A stretch of DNA of 64,000 bases from Chaetorhynchus papuensis (lineage: Eukaryota; Chordata; Aves; Passeriformes; Rhipiduridae), in NCBI GenBank assembly GCA_013396525.1, contig VWYX01000203.1, forward strand, positions 634,755-698,754, given 5' to 3'. The notes below the pieces were generated by a model, which worked only from the letters and a program-made list of their open reading frames with translations, did no database searches and was not told the DNA's origin. The translations under genes and the position numbers were made by a program. Shown here piece by piece: positions 22,434 through 34,716 of the stretch; position 1 is the stretch's first letter, and each line of letters starts with the position of its first letter.

Positions 22434-24516
22434 TCCTCTACAATAATAGCAACAATAGTAATAGTACCAGTGTGAGAATTAGGTGAATTTTAGTGTCTCT
22501 GAAAATGAAGGGTTTGGGTCATTTGACTAGAGTTAAGAAGATATGTTAGAAATTGCTCCAAACTTTCTCCTGTACTCTTCATTTCACATTGCTTGTGTGT
22601 TGATCCATTTCTAGAGTAGTCCTCATGTCCCTAATACTGTTGCCTGAAAGACTGGCAAGATTTAGTGTAGGATAATAAGTTCTTTGATATTTTTACTGTT
22701 TAAACATGTTTCTAGGACTGAAGAAACATGCCTAATCCAAAACTTTTCAAAAGTAGATTCTCATCTTCTTACCTGTTTGCAGCTATAGTTTGGTGCAGGG
22801 GTATTACTTCTGTCTGTCTCTCATTTTTCCAGTCTGTTTGGAGGCAGACATGAGTCAGTGCTACCCTCAGAATGCCTCAGAAGCAGACATGCTGCAGGGA
22901 TGTGTTGTTCAGTTTATGGAGACGTGTGGATGGCTCACTACTTAGACCCAGGGACAACACTATGATAGCAGATTTGAAACAAGTACTGGGAAAAAGAAAG
23001 CTTTTTGGAAGAGGATGGAGGGAATGTCCTATATGTTCTCATTTGCTAATACTTTTTTTTTAATGCTTTCATTACTTAAGAATTTTCTTTGCAAGCAAAG
23101 TTCATGAATCATTTTCTCCTTGTAATTACTGGCAGAGACAGCAAAGAAACACATTCCTTTTCCAATGGCTTTTTGCTATTATTTAGTCCGTTATTCATTT
23201 TTTCCATGTGTTGCCTCTCACTTACCCCCCTGCAAATCAGTACTATAGCTAGTAGTTTAGCAAGCACTTACAGATGTGCTTATTCCTGATGAGCATTTTG
23301 CTTCCTGCTGTTTGTGTGCTGTGTCATTATCTGAATGGGTGAGGAAGGGATACTCTGAGTGGTTCAGAGTGTGCAACCCATCCATTAGCACTCCAGCTGT
23401 GATTCTTGTTTTTTAGCTTGTGGGATACCATGGCCTGATCTTAATCTCTTCTCACTCCTCACTGCTTCAGGCATGCCTTCAGTCCTATGGGATGATTCTT
23501 GCATCATAAGTATATATATACTATTTAGGATGAAAATCCATTATAAAATGTCTGCTGCCATTTACTTGGTGTGTCTCTTACTGGCTGGAATAGTTTAGCC
23601 AGTCTGCTGGGTAGCAGCCGCCTTGAAGACATGAACAAAAATTTCCCAGAGGGAGCCATTATCAAAGCTTTTAGGCATTTAACTTCAGTTATGGAAAATG
23701 AATAGTCATTAGAAGAATTGAGCCCTTCTTCTGAGCTCATCAAATTCATGCCAGAGTTTTATTTTCATTGTGTGAAGTTGGGTGGGTAGATCCTCAGTAG
23801 AAAGAGAGAAAACTCACTTAAAGCTGCTGGATAAATGTTTGAAGGCATTACTTAGAAGAGTCAATTTGCTAGTGTAAACTTGCCTTCCAATCTCCTACTG
23901 GAGTGAGCAGGAAGAACTTACACCACCAGCAGTGATAAATTTGACCAGTTATCTCCCCATCCCCCACTGACATGGGTTGCTTTTTGGAAGCAACAAAGCT
24001 GTGTGGGAGGAAGTAGACTATCGTTAAGGTATGAATGCTAAAATGACTGCAAATCAAAGAAAACAATCGTCAGGAAGTGCCACATCCTGGTTGACATTTG
24101 CATGGTTTGTGCTGTTTTAGAAGGAAAACATAGTTTGAGGTTGCTGCTATTGTTTGTGTTGGTTTTTTGATTTTTCTGTTAGAAACACAGTTTAAGCATC
24201 TTCTGGTTTTTTGTGGTGTTTTTTGTGGGGTTTTGTTTGGCGTTAAGTGTATGTATCTAGGTGTACTACACATCATTTCCTACAGGAAAGGATGGGCTGC
24301 GAATAATAGCACGTGAAATGTGGGAGTATGTTAGTAATTGGATTTGGTTTTGTGTAGCTGCAGGGAACTTAGTGATTGATTGAGGGCCCTCAAGGGTTGA
24401 CCTTTCTTCAACCACAGATGCCATGGAGGCAACAGGATCCATTGATAGGTGGCTGGAAAATAACTATTGTTCACTGACATCCTTTGTTTTCTTCTTCTTC
24501 TTCCTTTTTAAAACAG

Positions 24517-24677
24517 GTTTGAATTATAACTTGACCGCTGATGTGACAAAGAAGGAAAAGAGCCAGCAACCCAGAGTTTATTTTGTGACTTCTGGAGAGA
24601 CAGTAGGGCAGATCACAGAAAAGTTACAACTGTCATACATGCAGGAAAAGTGCGAGCATTACCTAGCATATGTCAAG
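24517..24677 (+). CDS. ITGA9: ITGA9 exon j: thigh domain
   Basis: 161 nt. It enters with GT, completing Gly, and reads LNYNLTADVTKKEKSQQPRV, YFVTSGETVGQITEKLQL and ends CEHYLAYVK (fragment residues 306-359). It exits at phase 0 with donor aag|gtcagt. The acceptor follows a long pyrimidine run (cttcttcttcttcctttttaaaacag). RVYFV and the Cys near the end are thigh-domain features. NLT is a possible N-glycosylation site that human alpha-9, as I remember it, lacks at this point. The next human exon would begin with RRVQDVISP. I could not find a counterpart in the following 39 kb. Confidence 0.95.
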
Positions 24678-24889
24678 GTCAGTTCATTCCTGTCCTTCCT
24701 TACTGCCTTACTGCATTTCACTCTTTTAAAAAAATTATTCAACCAACCAAAGTGGTACTGGTTTGGTTTCAGATGTTTGATTTCCTCATAGGTAGAAGCT
24801 CAGAACATCTTGCTTGGCATGATTTGTCTGTCTGAGCACCTTCAAGACCTGGTGCCAGGAAAATACATTTTATTTATGTTTGATCAGGC

Positions 24890-25203
24890 AGTTTCTCTCT
24901 TTCTCTCTCTCTTTCTCTCTCTCTTTCTCNNNNNNNNNNNNNNNNNNNNNNNNNNNNNNNNNNNNNNNNNNNNNNNNNNNNNNNNNNNNNNNNNNNNNNN
25001 NNNNNNNNNNNNNNNNNNNNNNNNNNNNNNNNNNNNNNNNNNNNNNNNNNNNNNNNNNNNNNNNNNNNNNNNNNNNNNNNNNNNNNNNNNNNNNNNNNNN
25101 NNNNNNNNNNNNNNNNNNNNNNNNNNNNNNNNNNNNNNNNNNNNNNNNNNNNNNNNNNNNNNNNNNNNNNNNNNNNNNCTCCTTCTCCCTCTCTGTCTCC
25201 CAC
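24890..25203. repeat. TC-rich microsatellite interrupted by an assembly gap
   Basis: (TCTCTCTT)-type repeats at 24891-24929 and pyrimidine-rich ctccttctccctctctgtct after the gap bracket 249 undetermined bases (24930-25178). The assembly evidently failed in a long pyrimidine repeat. Reading frames that appear to cross it are artefacts. Confidence 0.9.
24930..25178. other. Assembly gap (249 N)
   Basis: A run of N. Its true length may differ from 249. Confidence 0.99.
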
Positions 25204-28200
25204 CTTTTGCCTTGGTTTGTTGATACAGGTATTATCCCCAAGGAGACAGCATCTCATTTTGGTAGGAACAGCAGGTTTAGTGTTTAGTTTTGTTTAAGGT
25301 CTGACCACACAAAGGACTGGTGATAAAATCTGTGTGGGAATGGCAGGATAACAGGAACTACAATGAAGTAATTGGGCTCTTGGATTTGAAGAGCCCTGTG
25401 GATTTCTTTTGGGCTTGAAAGCAGCAGTGAGATAACTTAATTTCACATGTGTCATGGTCCTAGGGAGACAGAGTGCTTTCCAGACTGAGACATAGAAAGG
25501 GTCTGTTTTTCCTGTGGCAAACTCTTCATCTAGAGCTTGCTAGGACTATAGTTATCCTCGTTTGGCAGGTGTTGAAGAAATGTCACCCAGGTGATATTGT
25601 TTTCAGAGTAAGCACAACAATTTTCTTCTACACTAAAAATTTGTGGAATGGATTTTAACATTACATAGGAAGAACATTTATCTTTTAAAGAACATATGTC
25701 TTACAAACACTAATCTTTATCACCAGTCCGTACTGAAGGACTTATTCCCATAGAGGAGTGTGACCTAGATTTGATGGATATCACTTGGCACTGTCTTGTT
25801 TTGAGAATATAGCACATCCAGATTTTTTTAATTATATAAACTTTTACAGGAAGCTTTCTTGTACCTAAGAACTGTGAGAATGGTAGATAAAATTCATCCT
25901 TTGACTCTATCAACATTTTGTGCATGGCTATTGAGAGAAAGTAAAATAAATAAGGGCACCAAGGAGTAAATGCTGTCCTGTTAAATTATGTGGATCTCTG
26001 TGAAGAGACTACATACCTTCCGCATTTTTTGTTTCTGGAACAACCATTGCTTTCTGCCTTTGAAAAGCTTGTTAAAGAAAATGTAAGCCTATAAGATTAA
26101 CTTTTACTTAGAAAATGCATTGCTGAATTTACTAATCCTGGGTTTTCTCCAATGAACACGTCTGGTTAGACTTCAGTTTATTGAGTTTGGATCAAAAGGA
26201 GCCACGTGCCTATCTTAACCCAATGATTTCTTTCACACTAGTTTCTGGATACTACACAGAATTCATTAAAGAGTTACATATGCCCATGAAACTCTTTAAA
26301 TTATTGTGACATTTCTAGCTAATTTTGGGCATGTGAAGGTAAAAACTGTTCTTCTGGAAAATTCCTGGGAAATTGGATTTTTATAGGCAAGAGAAATATC
26401 TAAACATATTTAAAAATACCAACAACTTAAAGCAAAACAGCTGGTTAACAAACAAGGCTACTGGTTTTCTATGTGATATAAGCAGCCATTTTTCACTGTT
26501 GGAAGAATAGCAGGAAATCTTGTAAGGGTGAATGCAAAGTAGTGGAGAACAATAATCCCTGAGCTTTTCTGGAGTAGGTGGTATGATCCACAAGACTACA
26601 TGATATTAGAAACATCAAAGAGAGCCCTGCACACTCTGAAGGATTGGAAATGGGGTCATGATCACTGCTATCCTTAAGCAATAGCTAGTAAAAGAGACCC
26701 CCTGAAGAAGAACAAACAAAAAAAACCCTCCACAAACTCCAACCGGAGTTATCCCTAATTGCATGTGTTTGTGATGGAATGGGTGATGAAAATATGTGGG
26801 CTTAAAATATACAAATATTTCACTTATGCTTCCCTTTTTCCTTTTATTTACTGTATGTCTGAATTCTCCTGCATGGCAAATTGAGTTGTTTGTAGTTGCA
26901 TCCTTAATACATTCTCTTTATTATTGTTTATTTGTGTTACTGGTCACAAAGGGGTTTATGTGGCATAAGGATGTCAATTAGGATGCCTATAAAGAAGGAT
27001 AGAGAAACTGTTTGGACTTGTGTGTGACCTCATGTGCTAACTTGACAAAATCTGCTAGGTACACAAGGTCTCCAGTCCAAGTGGAAAATGGCAGAACTCT
27101 GTGGGTTAAATTAGTTAAATGAAAGCCTGTTCCAGGCTTTGCTGGATGATACTGTCTTAACATATAATTCTAGTAAGCTGGAGGCACAAAATGAAATGAC
27201 TAAGAGAAGCCATTGACAAAATAGATCTCTACAGGCTGCCTGCAATTTTTGATAGATTTGGTATCAAGAAACCCCAGCAAAACTGAGCACTAAAAGAGTT
27301 GCAGTCTGCAAATAAGCTGGCATTTAATTGTTTTGCAATTGATAAGTGTCCATGTTTTGAGCATGACTCATTTCCTATTTGTGATTCCCTTTCAGGACAG
27401 TAGCTACTTTTCTTATTGCTGCTACTGAATTTGACTATTAAAGTCTGTATTTCCTCTTACCAGTGTGACTAAGTGGATCTCAGAAAGTTTGTAGGATACT
27501 TGTAGCTTGGAGCTTCATCTTGTACAGGGCAGGCTATCAAATTACAGCTCAAGTTGCTAGAACTGTGGTAGTCCATGAGAAAACCTGGTTTTCTGGTTGA
27601 GAACAGAGAATGAAATGGAAACGCTTTGGGACTTCAAAACATGTTGCATTTGGTTTTGTTGTGGGCATAGAGTTGTAAAGGAGTGACATAGTTTTATGAC
27701 TCTTCTATACTTTTGTTTTAAAATTGCCTATCTTCACTGGAACCTTTTTGATGATTTTTATTTAAGAAACTTTCTTTAATATACATAGGTAGTAAACCCA
27801 ATACTGACAGAGCCTCTGATGTCATCTCCAAAAGCTGTATTGTTTTAATTTAAACAACTTTTGAAGATTTGACTGATACATTCTGTAGAAAATGGCTGTT
27901 AGCTGAGAAGTTTGGGAGCACCCCTGTCTTTCTCATGTCAATGCATAGCTGATCCCTTGTGTCTCTCAGGAGGTGCTTCACTGCTGGACCATTCTTCTTC
28001 TTCCAGCTCTCTGGGGATAATGGCCACTAAAGATCTTCTCTCCTTCAGTGGTGATAAAACTGTTAAGAGCAGATGAATACCTTGTGTGACAACTGTCTGT
28101 CAGTTTTGCTGGAGTACAAGGAAGCAAAGTTAAAATCTGATTAAATCTGACTAGCTTTTTTTGCTTTCTTTATAAAAGGATTTTGGGGCTTTTGGGTATA

Positions 28201-29667
28201 AGGAATGGTGGGAAAATGGAATGTGGTACTAAGAGGAAAAGAAGCAGAGTTTGCAGAAGGGTATAGAATTAGAAAAGACTAAGAAAACAAATGGGTTTTG
28301 AGGCTTTAGAAGTGTCTCCTTAATATCTGGGCCTGCAGCTGAAATGTAGAATTTTCTCATGGAAACTGCACTCATTTGATGGTGTTCAGAAGACTGGGGC
28401 AATGGGCTTAAGAGGTGCTATGATCAAGGCTGTGACTCTGAGGAAACATTGTTTCCCTTTTCTGCTATCTGCCCTGGTTGTTTCCTGGTTATGTGGGCTC
28501 TCCTAATATTTAGGATAGATTTATCAGTGTATAGGATGAGAATTTTATAGAGACACCAAAGCACATTGTGCCTACAGATTTATGCAGGATCAAAACACAT
28601 CTTCCTTGATTTATCACAAAGGTGTAATGGTGATCATGTTGAAAGCCCTTTGAAGAATTCCTGCATTTATTAAAGAAGCACTGTCTGGTTTTTTACCCCA
28701 CTGTGGGCCAGCCAGCTGGGCTGCCTGTTGCTACCAGTCACTGTTGTCTGTGTGCAGAGTGGATGTTCTAATAGCTGCAGACACCATAAGCATCACGTGA
28801 TTAAACTAGATACAGCATTTATATTTTCCAGAGATTTTTTTCTTGGTGATGCCATGGTTGTTTTAAGAAGTTTCATATAAGTCATAATATTAATTCTTAA
28901 TGGATCCAGACATAGCTTATGGGAAAGATGGGGCTGAAAAGTGACAGGCTTTGCATAAAGGTGTGTAAGTAAGGAGCTAGTGTTTGTGCAGACAGGTTTG
29001 GAAAAAAACACTGACTTTTCAACAGAAATTGCACAATTGTGCTTTATTTATTGCTGAGTTCGGTAGCCAAAATTTGGCATTTTTATAGATATGTTTCTGG
29101 TCTTTGTCTGCCATGCATCACTGTTACTTTTAAAGATTCTCTGGGCTGCTGATCTCACACAAACTTAATCTCTAGTGCTCACCTATTTCAGTCAAGGTCT
29201 GTTTGGTCTCATCTGAGGGGGTTGCATGTATTGACTCTTTTCTTTTTGATTCATAATACTCTAGCTTTTTTCTAGAGATTGGGTAGCAAAGCATTTGGTC
29301 TCAGTCCCATGAGATGTAGAGATGGTGTCACCTTGATCATATGCTTTCTTCTGAGAGTTGTCTGCCTGTGAATTAATATCTCTACATAAAGGTTTGGCTG
29401 GTAGTATTACAGGATAGGGATAACACTTGAAGCAGAGACTGCTTTCCCAGCAGCAACAACTATGAAAACTTGTTCATAATTATCTAGAATTTCAGAAGGT
29501 TTGGACCACTTGGCAGGCAAAGGGAATGCTGAACTGTTCCAGCCTGTAGTAGAAAGTTTATCATCACTGCAAGACTAAAGCTGCTGTGTAGTTTTACCAG
29601 GAATGATGACTGTGGTGAGATTCAGCGTGAAGACCAAGAACAGAGTTGATGTCGTTTGGTTTGTTCC

Positions 29668-29712
29668 TTTTACTTATTTTACATTATTTTACCCATTTAC
29701 TTATTTTACCCT
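29668..29712 (+). repeat. 27-bp period imperfect tandem repeat, about 1.7 copies
   Basis: ttacttattttac recurs at 29670 and 29697, with similar flanks of the type attttaccc between. AT-rich minisatellite-like duplication. Confidence 0.6.
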
Positions 29713-31787
29713 TTTGCAAAGCCAGCTGGAGAAACTGTTAGGCCCAGCCAGATGCAGTCATAATGTGTGCAGCCTTAAAAGGCTGTGGGATAGGTGGGGT
29801 GATCATGAAACATAGACATGGGTTTATTTACAAAAAGCATGCTTTCCAGAACAGTTCTATTTTCCAAAACTGTGCAAAGTCCACTCATAATCTATTAGGA
29901 CAGCCTGCCTTCCCTCCAGCAGAGCAAAATAAATGTGTTTTAATAAATAAATACAAATAAAAATAAGTAAGTAGTGTTTTCTGTTGCCTTTTTCTGTAAA
30001 GTAATCAATCATCTCTTTTTGGATAAATTCTGTCTGGCACTGAGTAGAGCTGATGTCTCACCTTGAAAAATAAGCCAGGGAGAGGAGAAGCTGCATTTTT
30101 TCCTGCACAGCTCATATGGGCAAGGGAAGAACAGTGGTCAGCTGCATAACTCTTTTCATCACCCCTTAAGTAAAGGGATTTAGGGATACCAGAAGCAGTA
30201 TTAGGAGTCAGTAACATCTCTGAGCTGAGCATTAACTATATCAAGATATATCAATAAATACTGTTAATGACCATGGAGTTATCTTTGGCTTTTTCAAAGG
30301 TTTTTGCAAGGTTCACCAAGAACAAGGAAGATTATCTTTCAGGGGTCATCTTATAGTCCAGTTCAAAACTGTCCTGCACAATATGACCAAAATCAAGCTG
30401 CTGAATATGCCTCCTTTCTTGGGGGGGACCCATGCTTCAAGTAGTTAAGTGCTGTGAGATCTGTAAGGGCTGGTAGTGCAGCTGAGTGGGAGAGGAAATT
30501 GTTTCAGATACTGTACTGTTAACTTTTGGGAGCTTTTTACTGGACAGTGTAGCTAGAGAGCTGTGTGGTAGCCCAAAGGTGCTTGTGTCCTGAGGCCACT
30601 GGGTGGTTTTCAGCTGTGAGCTGAAGGCAGTGGTTTTGTCCTGAAGTTGTCCTCTGCCCATCCTCACAGGTTTTTAAAGAAATTACATTTTTTTCTCTCT
30701 TCTCACATTATTAGGTGATATAATTGGGTGAGCGATTATCTTCTTCTTTATAGTTGGAGAGTGCCTTTGAATTTTTTCTGCTCTGTACAGAGCTTACCCA
30801 TCATAAAATCAATGAAAAAAAAATCCCATTTAAAGTCTTAACTAGGTAATTGATTTTATTGAAGTTCACTGTTGCTCTTTGACTTTTGCCATTATGTATG
30901 GAAAAGGCCAAATACGTTGTTTATGGCCCAGGCAGAAACTTGGTTGCTGTGGTGAAGTAGCTGTCAAAGTGCCTGGCCAATCATATTTAAGAATCCAATA
31001 TCGATTGTGTAGTCCCCAAATGAAATAAATGGCATTTTTAATGAGGCTCGGGTAGTAGACTTAAAGCACAGTAGCTGATTAAATTCTGCTTTGCCTCCCT
31101 TTTTTAAACTGTGGTGTACCCTGCTAAACCCTAAAAGGATGCAAATCTTTAATCTTGAGCCCTTTGATGAACTTGTCCCTGTGATGTGTTCTGTAATGGT
31201 AAAGAAATATGACTTATTTTTCAAGTAGAATATCTCAAAAAAGCGTATTCCTCAAGTTTCAGTAGAGTTGAGAATTACTTCTACTGCATTCAGACTTTCA
31301 ATGAAGCATGACACGTCACTGCTGCTTTTAGATATTCAGTCACAGGCATATGCTTGGCTTTGCCATCTGCCCACTGATGTATTTCTGAATGATACTGTAG
31401 TTTCTCAAAAAGAGATTTCATTTGCAGATAAAAGCTTTTGAGACTCAGGAGAGGCAGATTTAGACCAGGACAGAGCATGGCACTTTTAGGGGAGGAGGTT
31501 GATCGAAGGGCTGGAGCACCTCTCCTACAAAGACAGGCTGAAAAGTTTGGGGTTGTTCAGCCTGGAGAAGAGATGGCTCTGGGGAGACCTCATTGCAGCC
31601 TTCCAGGACTTGAAGGGGGCTTATAAAAAAGAGGAGTGACTTTTTTAAAACTAACAGACAGTAAGTTTAGATTAGAGGTTAGGAAGATCTTTATTCAGAG
31701 AGTGGTGATGCACTGGAACAGGTTGGCCAGAGAAGTTGTGGATGCCCTGTCCCTGGAAGTGTTTAAGGCCAGGCTGGATGGGGCCCT

Positions 31788-31841
31788 GAGCAACCTGGTC
31801 TAGTGAAAGGTGTTGAGCAACCTGGCCTAGTGAAAGGTGTT
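31788..31841 (+). repeat. 27-bp tandem duplication inside CR1
   Basis: Units 31788-31814 and 31815-31841 differ at one base (ggtctag versus ggcctag). Both start gagcaacctgg and end gtgaaaggtgtt. Confidence 0.9.
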
Positions 31842-31891
31842 CTAATTCCAGCCTCACATACCTTTGTGGGGTATGTGAGGCTGGAATTAGA
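31841..31891. repeat. Perfect 22-bp inverted repeat in CR1 tail
   Basis: Arm 31841-31862 (begins tctaattcc) is the exact reverse complement of 31870-31891 (ends ggaattaga), around the 7-base loop tttgtgg. The right arm runs into the normal CR1 ending, while the left arm is its inverted copy. Confidence 0.9.
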
Positions 31892-32420
31892 TGATCTTTA
31901 AGGTCTCTTCCATCCCAAGCCTTTCCATGATCCTTTGATACCAGAGTCCACAGTTTTGAGAGGCAGTCTGTAGGACTTTTATCTGAAGTAATTGCATTTC
32001 TCAGTGATGGCACTTTAGGAACTGAATGGCCAATCAGAGATAAAGTTAGCTTTGTGCTAGGAAAAAAATCATTTTGAAAGGCAGATAAGGATGGATAGGA
32101 ATATTTTTGCTTTCTCTGGCACTCCTGGTTAACCAAAGAGGTTTTTTTCCCAGGTGGAAAGAAGCAGCAGAGAAGGCAACACTACTGTTTCTGAAACTTT
32201 CTAACATGTTTTTCATAGAGTTATATAAACTAAATACATGATGGCAAATTGTGCTGTGAAAGTTTATTACTGCTTCTTTGGGACAAATTTACATTTAAGA
32301 GGAATACACTTAATGCTAGAGTATTGCTGCAGAAAACTGCAGTAGAGAACAGCTTGTTTGTCTTAGTGGTTTTCCTGTTTAGAACACATAGAGGAATATC
32401 AGAATGTGCGCTAATCTTGA

Positions 32421-32441
32421 ACACGCACACACACACGCACA
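32421..32441. repeat. CA microsatellite
   Basis: acacgcacacacacacgcaca, short and interrupted. Confidence 0.8.
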
Positions 32442-34264
32442 TGGTCACCTTATCCTGTCCAAACTGGGGAGTGCCTGAAATTATTACCCTTTCACTTTGC
32501 TGCCCTTAGGAAGGAATGACCAGGGCACTGCACTGAAAGCAAATTCCAATCGAAAACTCTCTAGGCTATAGAGAAAACAATTAATTTTTCTGGCTGTGGC
32601 TTCTGGGTATGTTCCAAACCTATAACCTTCTCTTAGTCAGAACAGAGTCTCCTGGGAGACTCTTACATGTGCTGTGTTTAGTTTTGGTGGCAACACATCG
32701 TGCTAATCCAGTGCCCTAGTTCATACCGAAAGTGCCTGTCAATATGTTTGAAGAAATGTGGGAATAATAGGTTGCAGCATAGAGCTTCTTTGGCAACAAA
32801 ATGCTTTTTCTCCCGTTCTGTCATGAGGAGATACTCACTACATAACTTCAGGTGTGGAACTGAATTAATCTTGAGCTCCTAAGGTCCAGAAATTGAGGAA
32901 AGGTGCATACTCTGTCATGTTACCCTCATCCCCACATACCCACCAGCACTTACATAAGCAACAGGGTAGTTACAGTTGGTATGTTTGTGCTGGTGATTGG
33001 AAGTTAAATCCCTGGTCATAGACTTCCAGTTTGTTGCATATTTTAATTTGTCAATTCATCTTCTAGGGCTCTGTGACCTCTCCTGGAATCCTAGTAACTT
33101 TAGGGAATGTTTAGTATTTTGTAGTGTGTTAACATTTGTATTGCTGCATATGAATTCCACAGCTTCAGAAGGAGTTATTGTAAAAGCTGTGTAGAACATA
33201 CTTAACTGATTGATTCTTAAGCAAAAGCTCAAGTGTTCCTGCATGAGAGAGATTTCTCATGTAGTGATTTCAGAGTTGCAAAGAAAGTTACACCAGAGGA
33301 TCTTCTAGTCTGTCTTTAGTGTCAAATTATTGACCACATTTTCTGCCTAAGTTGCTTTTGTTGGTGTTTGTGATTTCTCATATGTAACATGGGAAGTTTC
33401 TTGTAAAAAAGTCTTCCTTGAAAGTATTTGTGAACATTCATCTCCTTTGTGAAAAACTGAAAAATACTTAACAATGAATGGCTTTTGCATGCTTTTTATG
33501 CAAGTTGGTTTGTTTCCATCTTGTTGTTCTAGTTATTTTTAATCTCCATTTATGAATGGGCTTTAAGGCCCTGAGTGTGTTTTACTCCGTATTATCTGAA
33601 TGTGCTTAATACCATAAGGGTAGGACTGGGTGATAGCCTGACTGTAACAACAAAATACAACAAAAAAGGGAGAGAACCCTTTAATAGTTTATATTGCCCT
33701 TTTAAAAATTTTTTTGGCCTGGGAGAAGGCCCAGATCTGGTGTTAAATTCTAGACTGAAATGTGAGAAGTTAGTGGTAAGTCTAAGGGAATCTAATGTGA
33801 CAGTAAAGTAAATTTACTACTTCCTTCTTAGATGACAAAATAAGTTGAAAATACAACTGGTTAAACTTGTCATGACTTGGTAACTTTTATCCTATTAGCA
33901 GACTTTCAGCTGCTCATTTGGCAAGATTGACTAAAAGGGAGCAGACATTAATAACTGTAATGAGAAGAAAAGAGAGTAAAAATAGAAACAACTAACAAAG
34001 GATGTAAGTAGAAACAGGTTGTCATAAATTTATACCTTCTTGTATGTGTTTTTGACCTGCTAGGATCTAGATAGTAGCAAATGAAATGTACCATTAGCCA
34101 TAAAAAGCAGTTTTAGTAAAGATAAAGTGTATAGGGACAATGGTCTGATGAAAAGGCTTTAAAATTCCTTTCTAGTAAGAGACTAAGCTCTATCACTTGG
34201 CATGCAAATCTGGCTTGTGTGCTCTTACACAAGAGCTGGAAAGAATGCCAAAATCAAAAAGCCA

Positions 34265-34640
34265 GAAACTTTGTCATGTTAAGGAAAGTTTCCTCTCTGA
34301 CCATCTAGGAGCCTCTGGCAGTTACATTCCCACCACTCCAGACTTTTGCTGCTGCAACCAAAGCCCCTTCGCAGTGGAGTGGCCCTGCTTGACTCCCCCC
34401 ACACACCACTCTCATGCAATCAGACAGGTTTCCCGTAGCTGTTTCCCGTAGGTGAGTCTCAGATGACTGGTTCTTTAAGTAATTTAATCATGGTGCAACA
34501 ACATGATAACAGCTCAAGCTGGGTGCCTTGGGCAGGAGGGAGTGGGGGGGGGGACACTGCACAAAGGAATTGCTGGGGTTTTGTACCATTACAGACTGTA
34601 TACCAGTTCGTCATGTGCTTTTCAAACCACTTACACTTGC
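34265..34640 (-). mobile_element. LTR-like segment, minus strand (copy 2, same family as 17740-18185)
   Basis: The reverse complement shares a run of landmarks with copy 1: cttgagctgt, a degenerate polyadenylation signal (gattaaa in place of gaataaa), gggaaac, gagagtggtgtgtg, ggtggtggga and gatggtc. The copies are clearly diverged, so the insertion is old. A 13-bp tandem duplication (gtttcccgtagct at 34428-34440 and gtttcccgtaggt at 34441-34453) is private to this copy. The minus-strand open frame at 34459-34728 overlaps it and is not a recognised protein. Borders are approximate. Confidence 0.55.
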
Positions 34641-34716
34641 CTTTTGGTCCAATAGTGATATTTAGTCTGGGTTCTACATATGCCCCTCCATGGCCAGCAC
34701 TGCAGTCCCTGTGCTC

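Larger units (their letters stand above)
19116..24516 (+). other. ITGA9: ITGA9 intron (i-j), 5401 nt
   Basis: Begins gtaagg and ends with a long pyrimidine tract and aaaacag. It contains a GA-rich simple repeat near 22127-22147 and a perfect 12-bp inverted repeat at 22406-22433. No exon or mobile element was recognised in the rest. Confidence 0.85.
31490..31938 (+). mobile_element. CR1 LINE, 5'-truncated 3' end, rearranged
   Basis: Matches the 3' portion of the avian CR1 retrotransposon as I know it. In order it has ggttgatcgaagggctggag, ttgttcagcctggagaagag, attgcagccttccag, cactggaacaggttg, ccctggaagtgtttaaggcc, gatggggccctgagcaacct and atgatctttaaggtctcttc, ending in a degenerate octamer-like tail. 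The + strand is sense. The 5' part is missing, as is usual for CR1, and internal sequence near 31620-31670 looks deleted. The tail carries a 27-bp tandem duplication (31788-31841) and a 22-bp inverted repeat (31841-31891) where the common copies have a different short stem. Non-coding relic. Confidence 0.9.

Noticed and set aside
246..24677. Assignment to ITGA4, the nearest paralogue
   Set aside because: Exon sequences such as VTVYINRGN, NAHFGES, CHDGLQPVNCLNVT and HVPGEIG match alpha-9. Alpha-4 differs at these places as I remember it.
24810..25287. Open frames running through the run of N
   Set aside because: Undetermined bases cannot carry stops. The frames are artefacts of the gap and of the surrounding TC repeat.
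27818..27830. gatgtcatctcc reading D-V-I-S, a possible start of the next ITGA9 exon (RRVQDVISP)
   Set aside because: The residues before and after do not fit, the upstream AG gives the wrong frame, and a stop follows after nine codons.
31672..32136. 154-codon minus-strand open frame
   Set aside because: It is antisense to the CR1 tail, and its repeated peptide (LSLGQVAQ/LSLDQVAQ) is just the 27-bp duplication read backwards.
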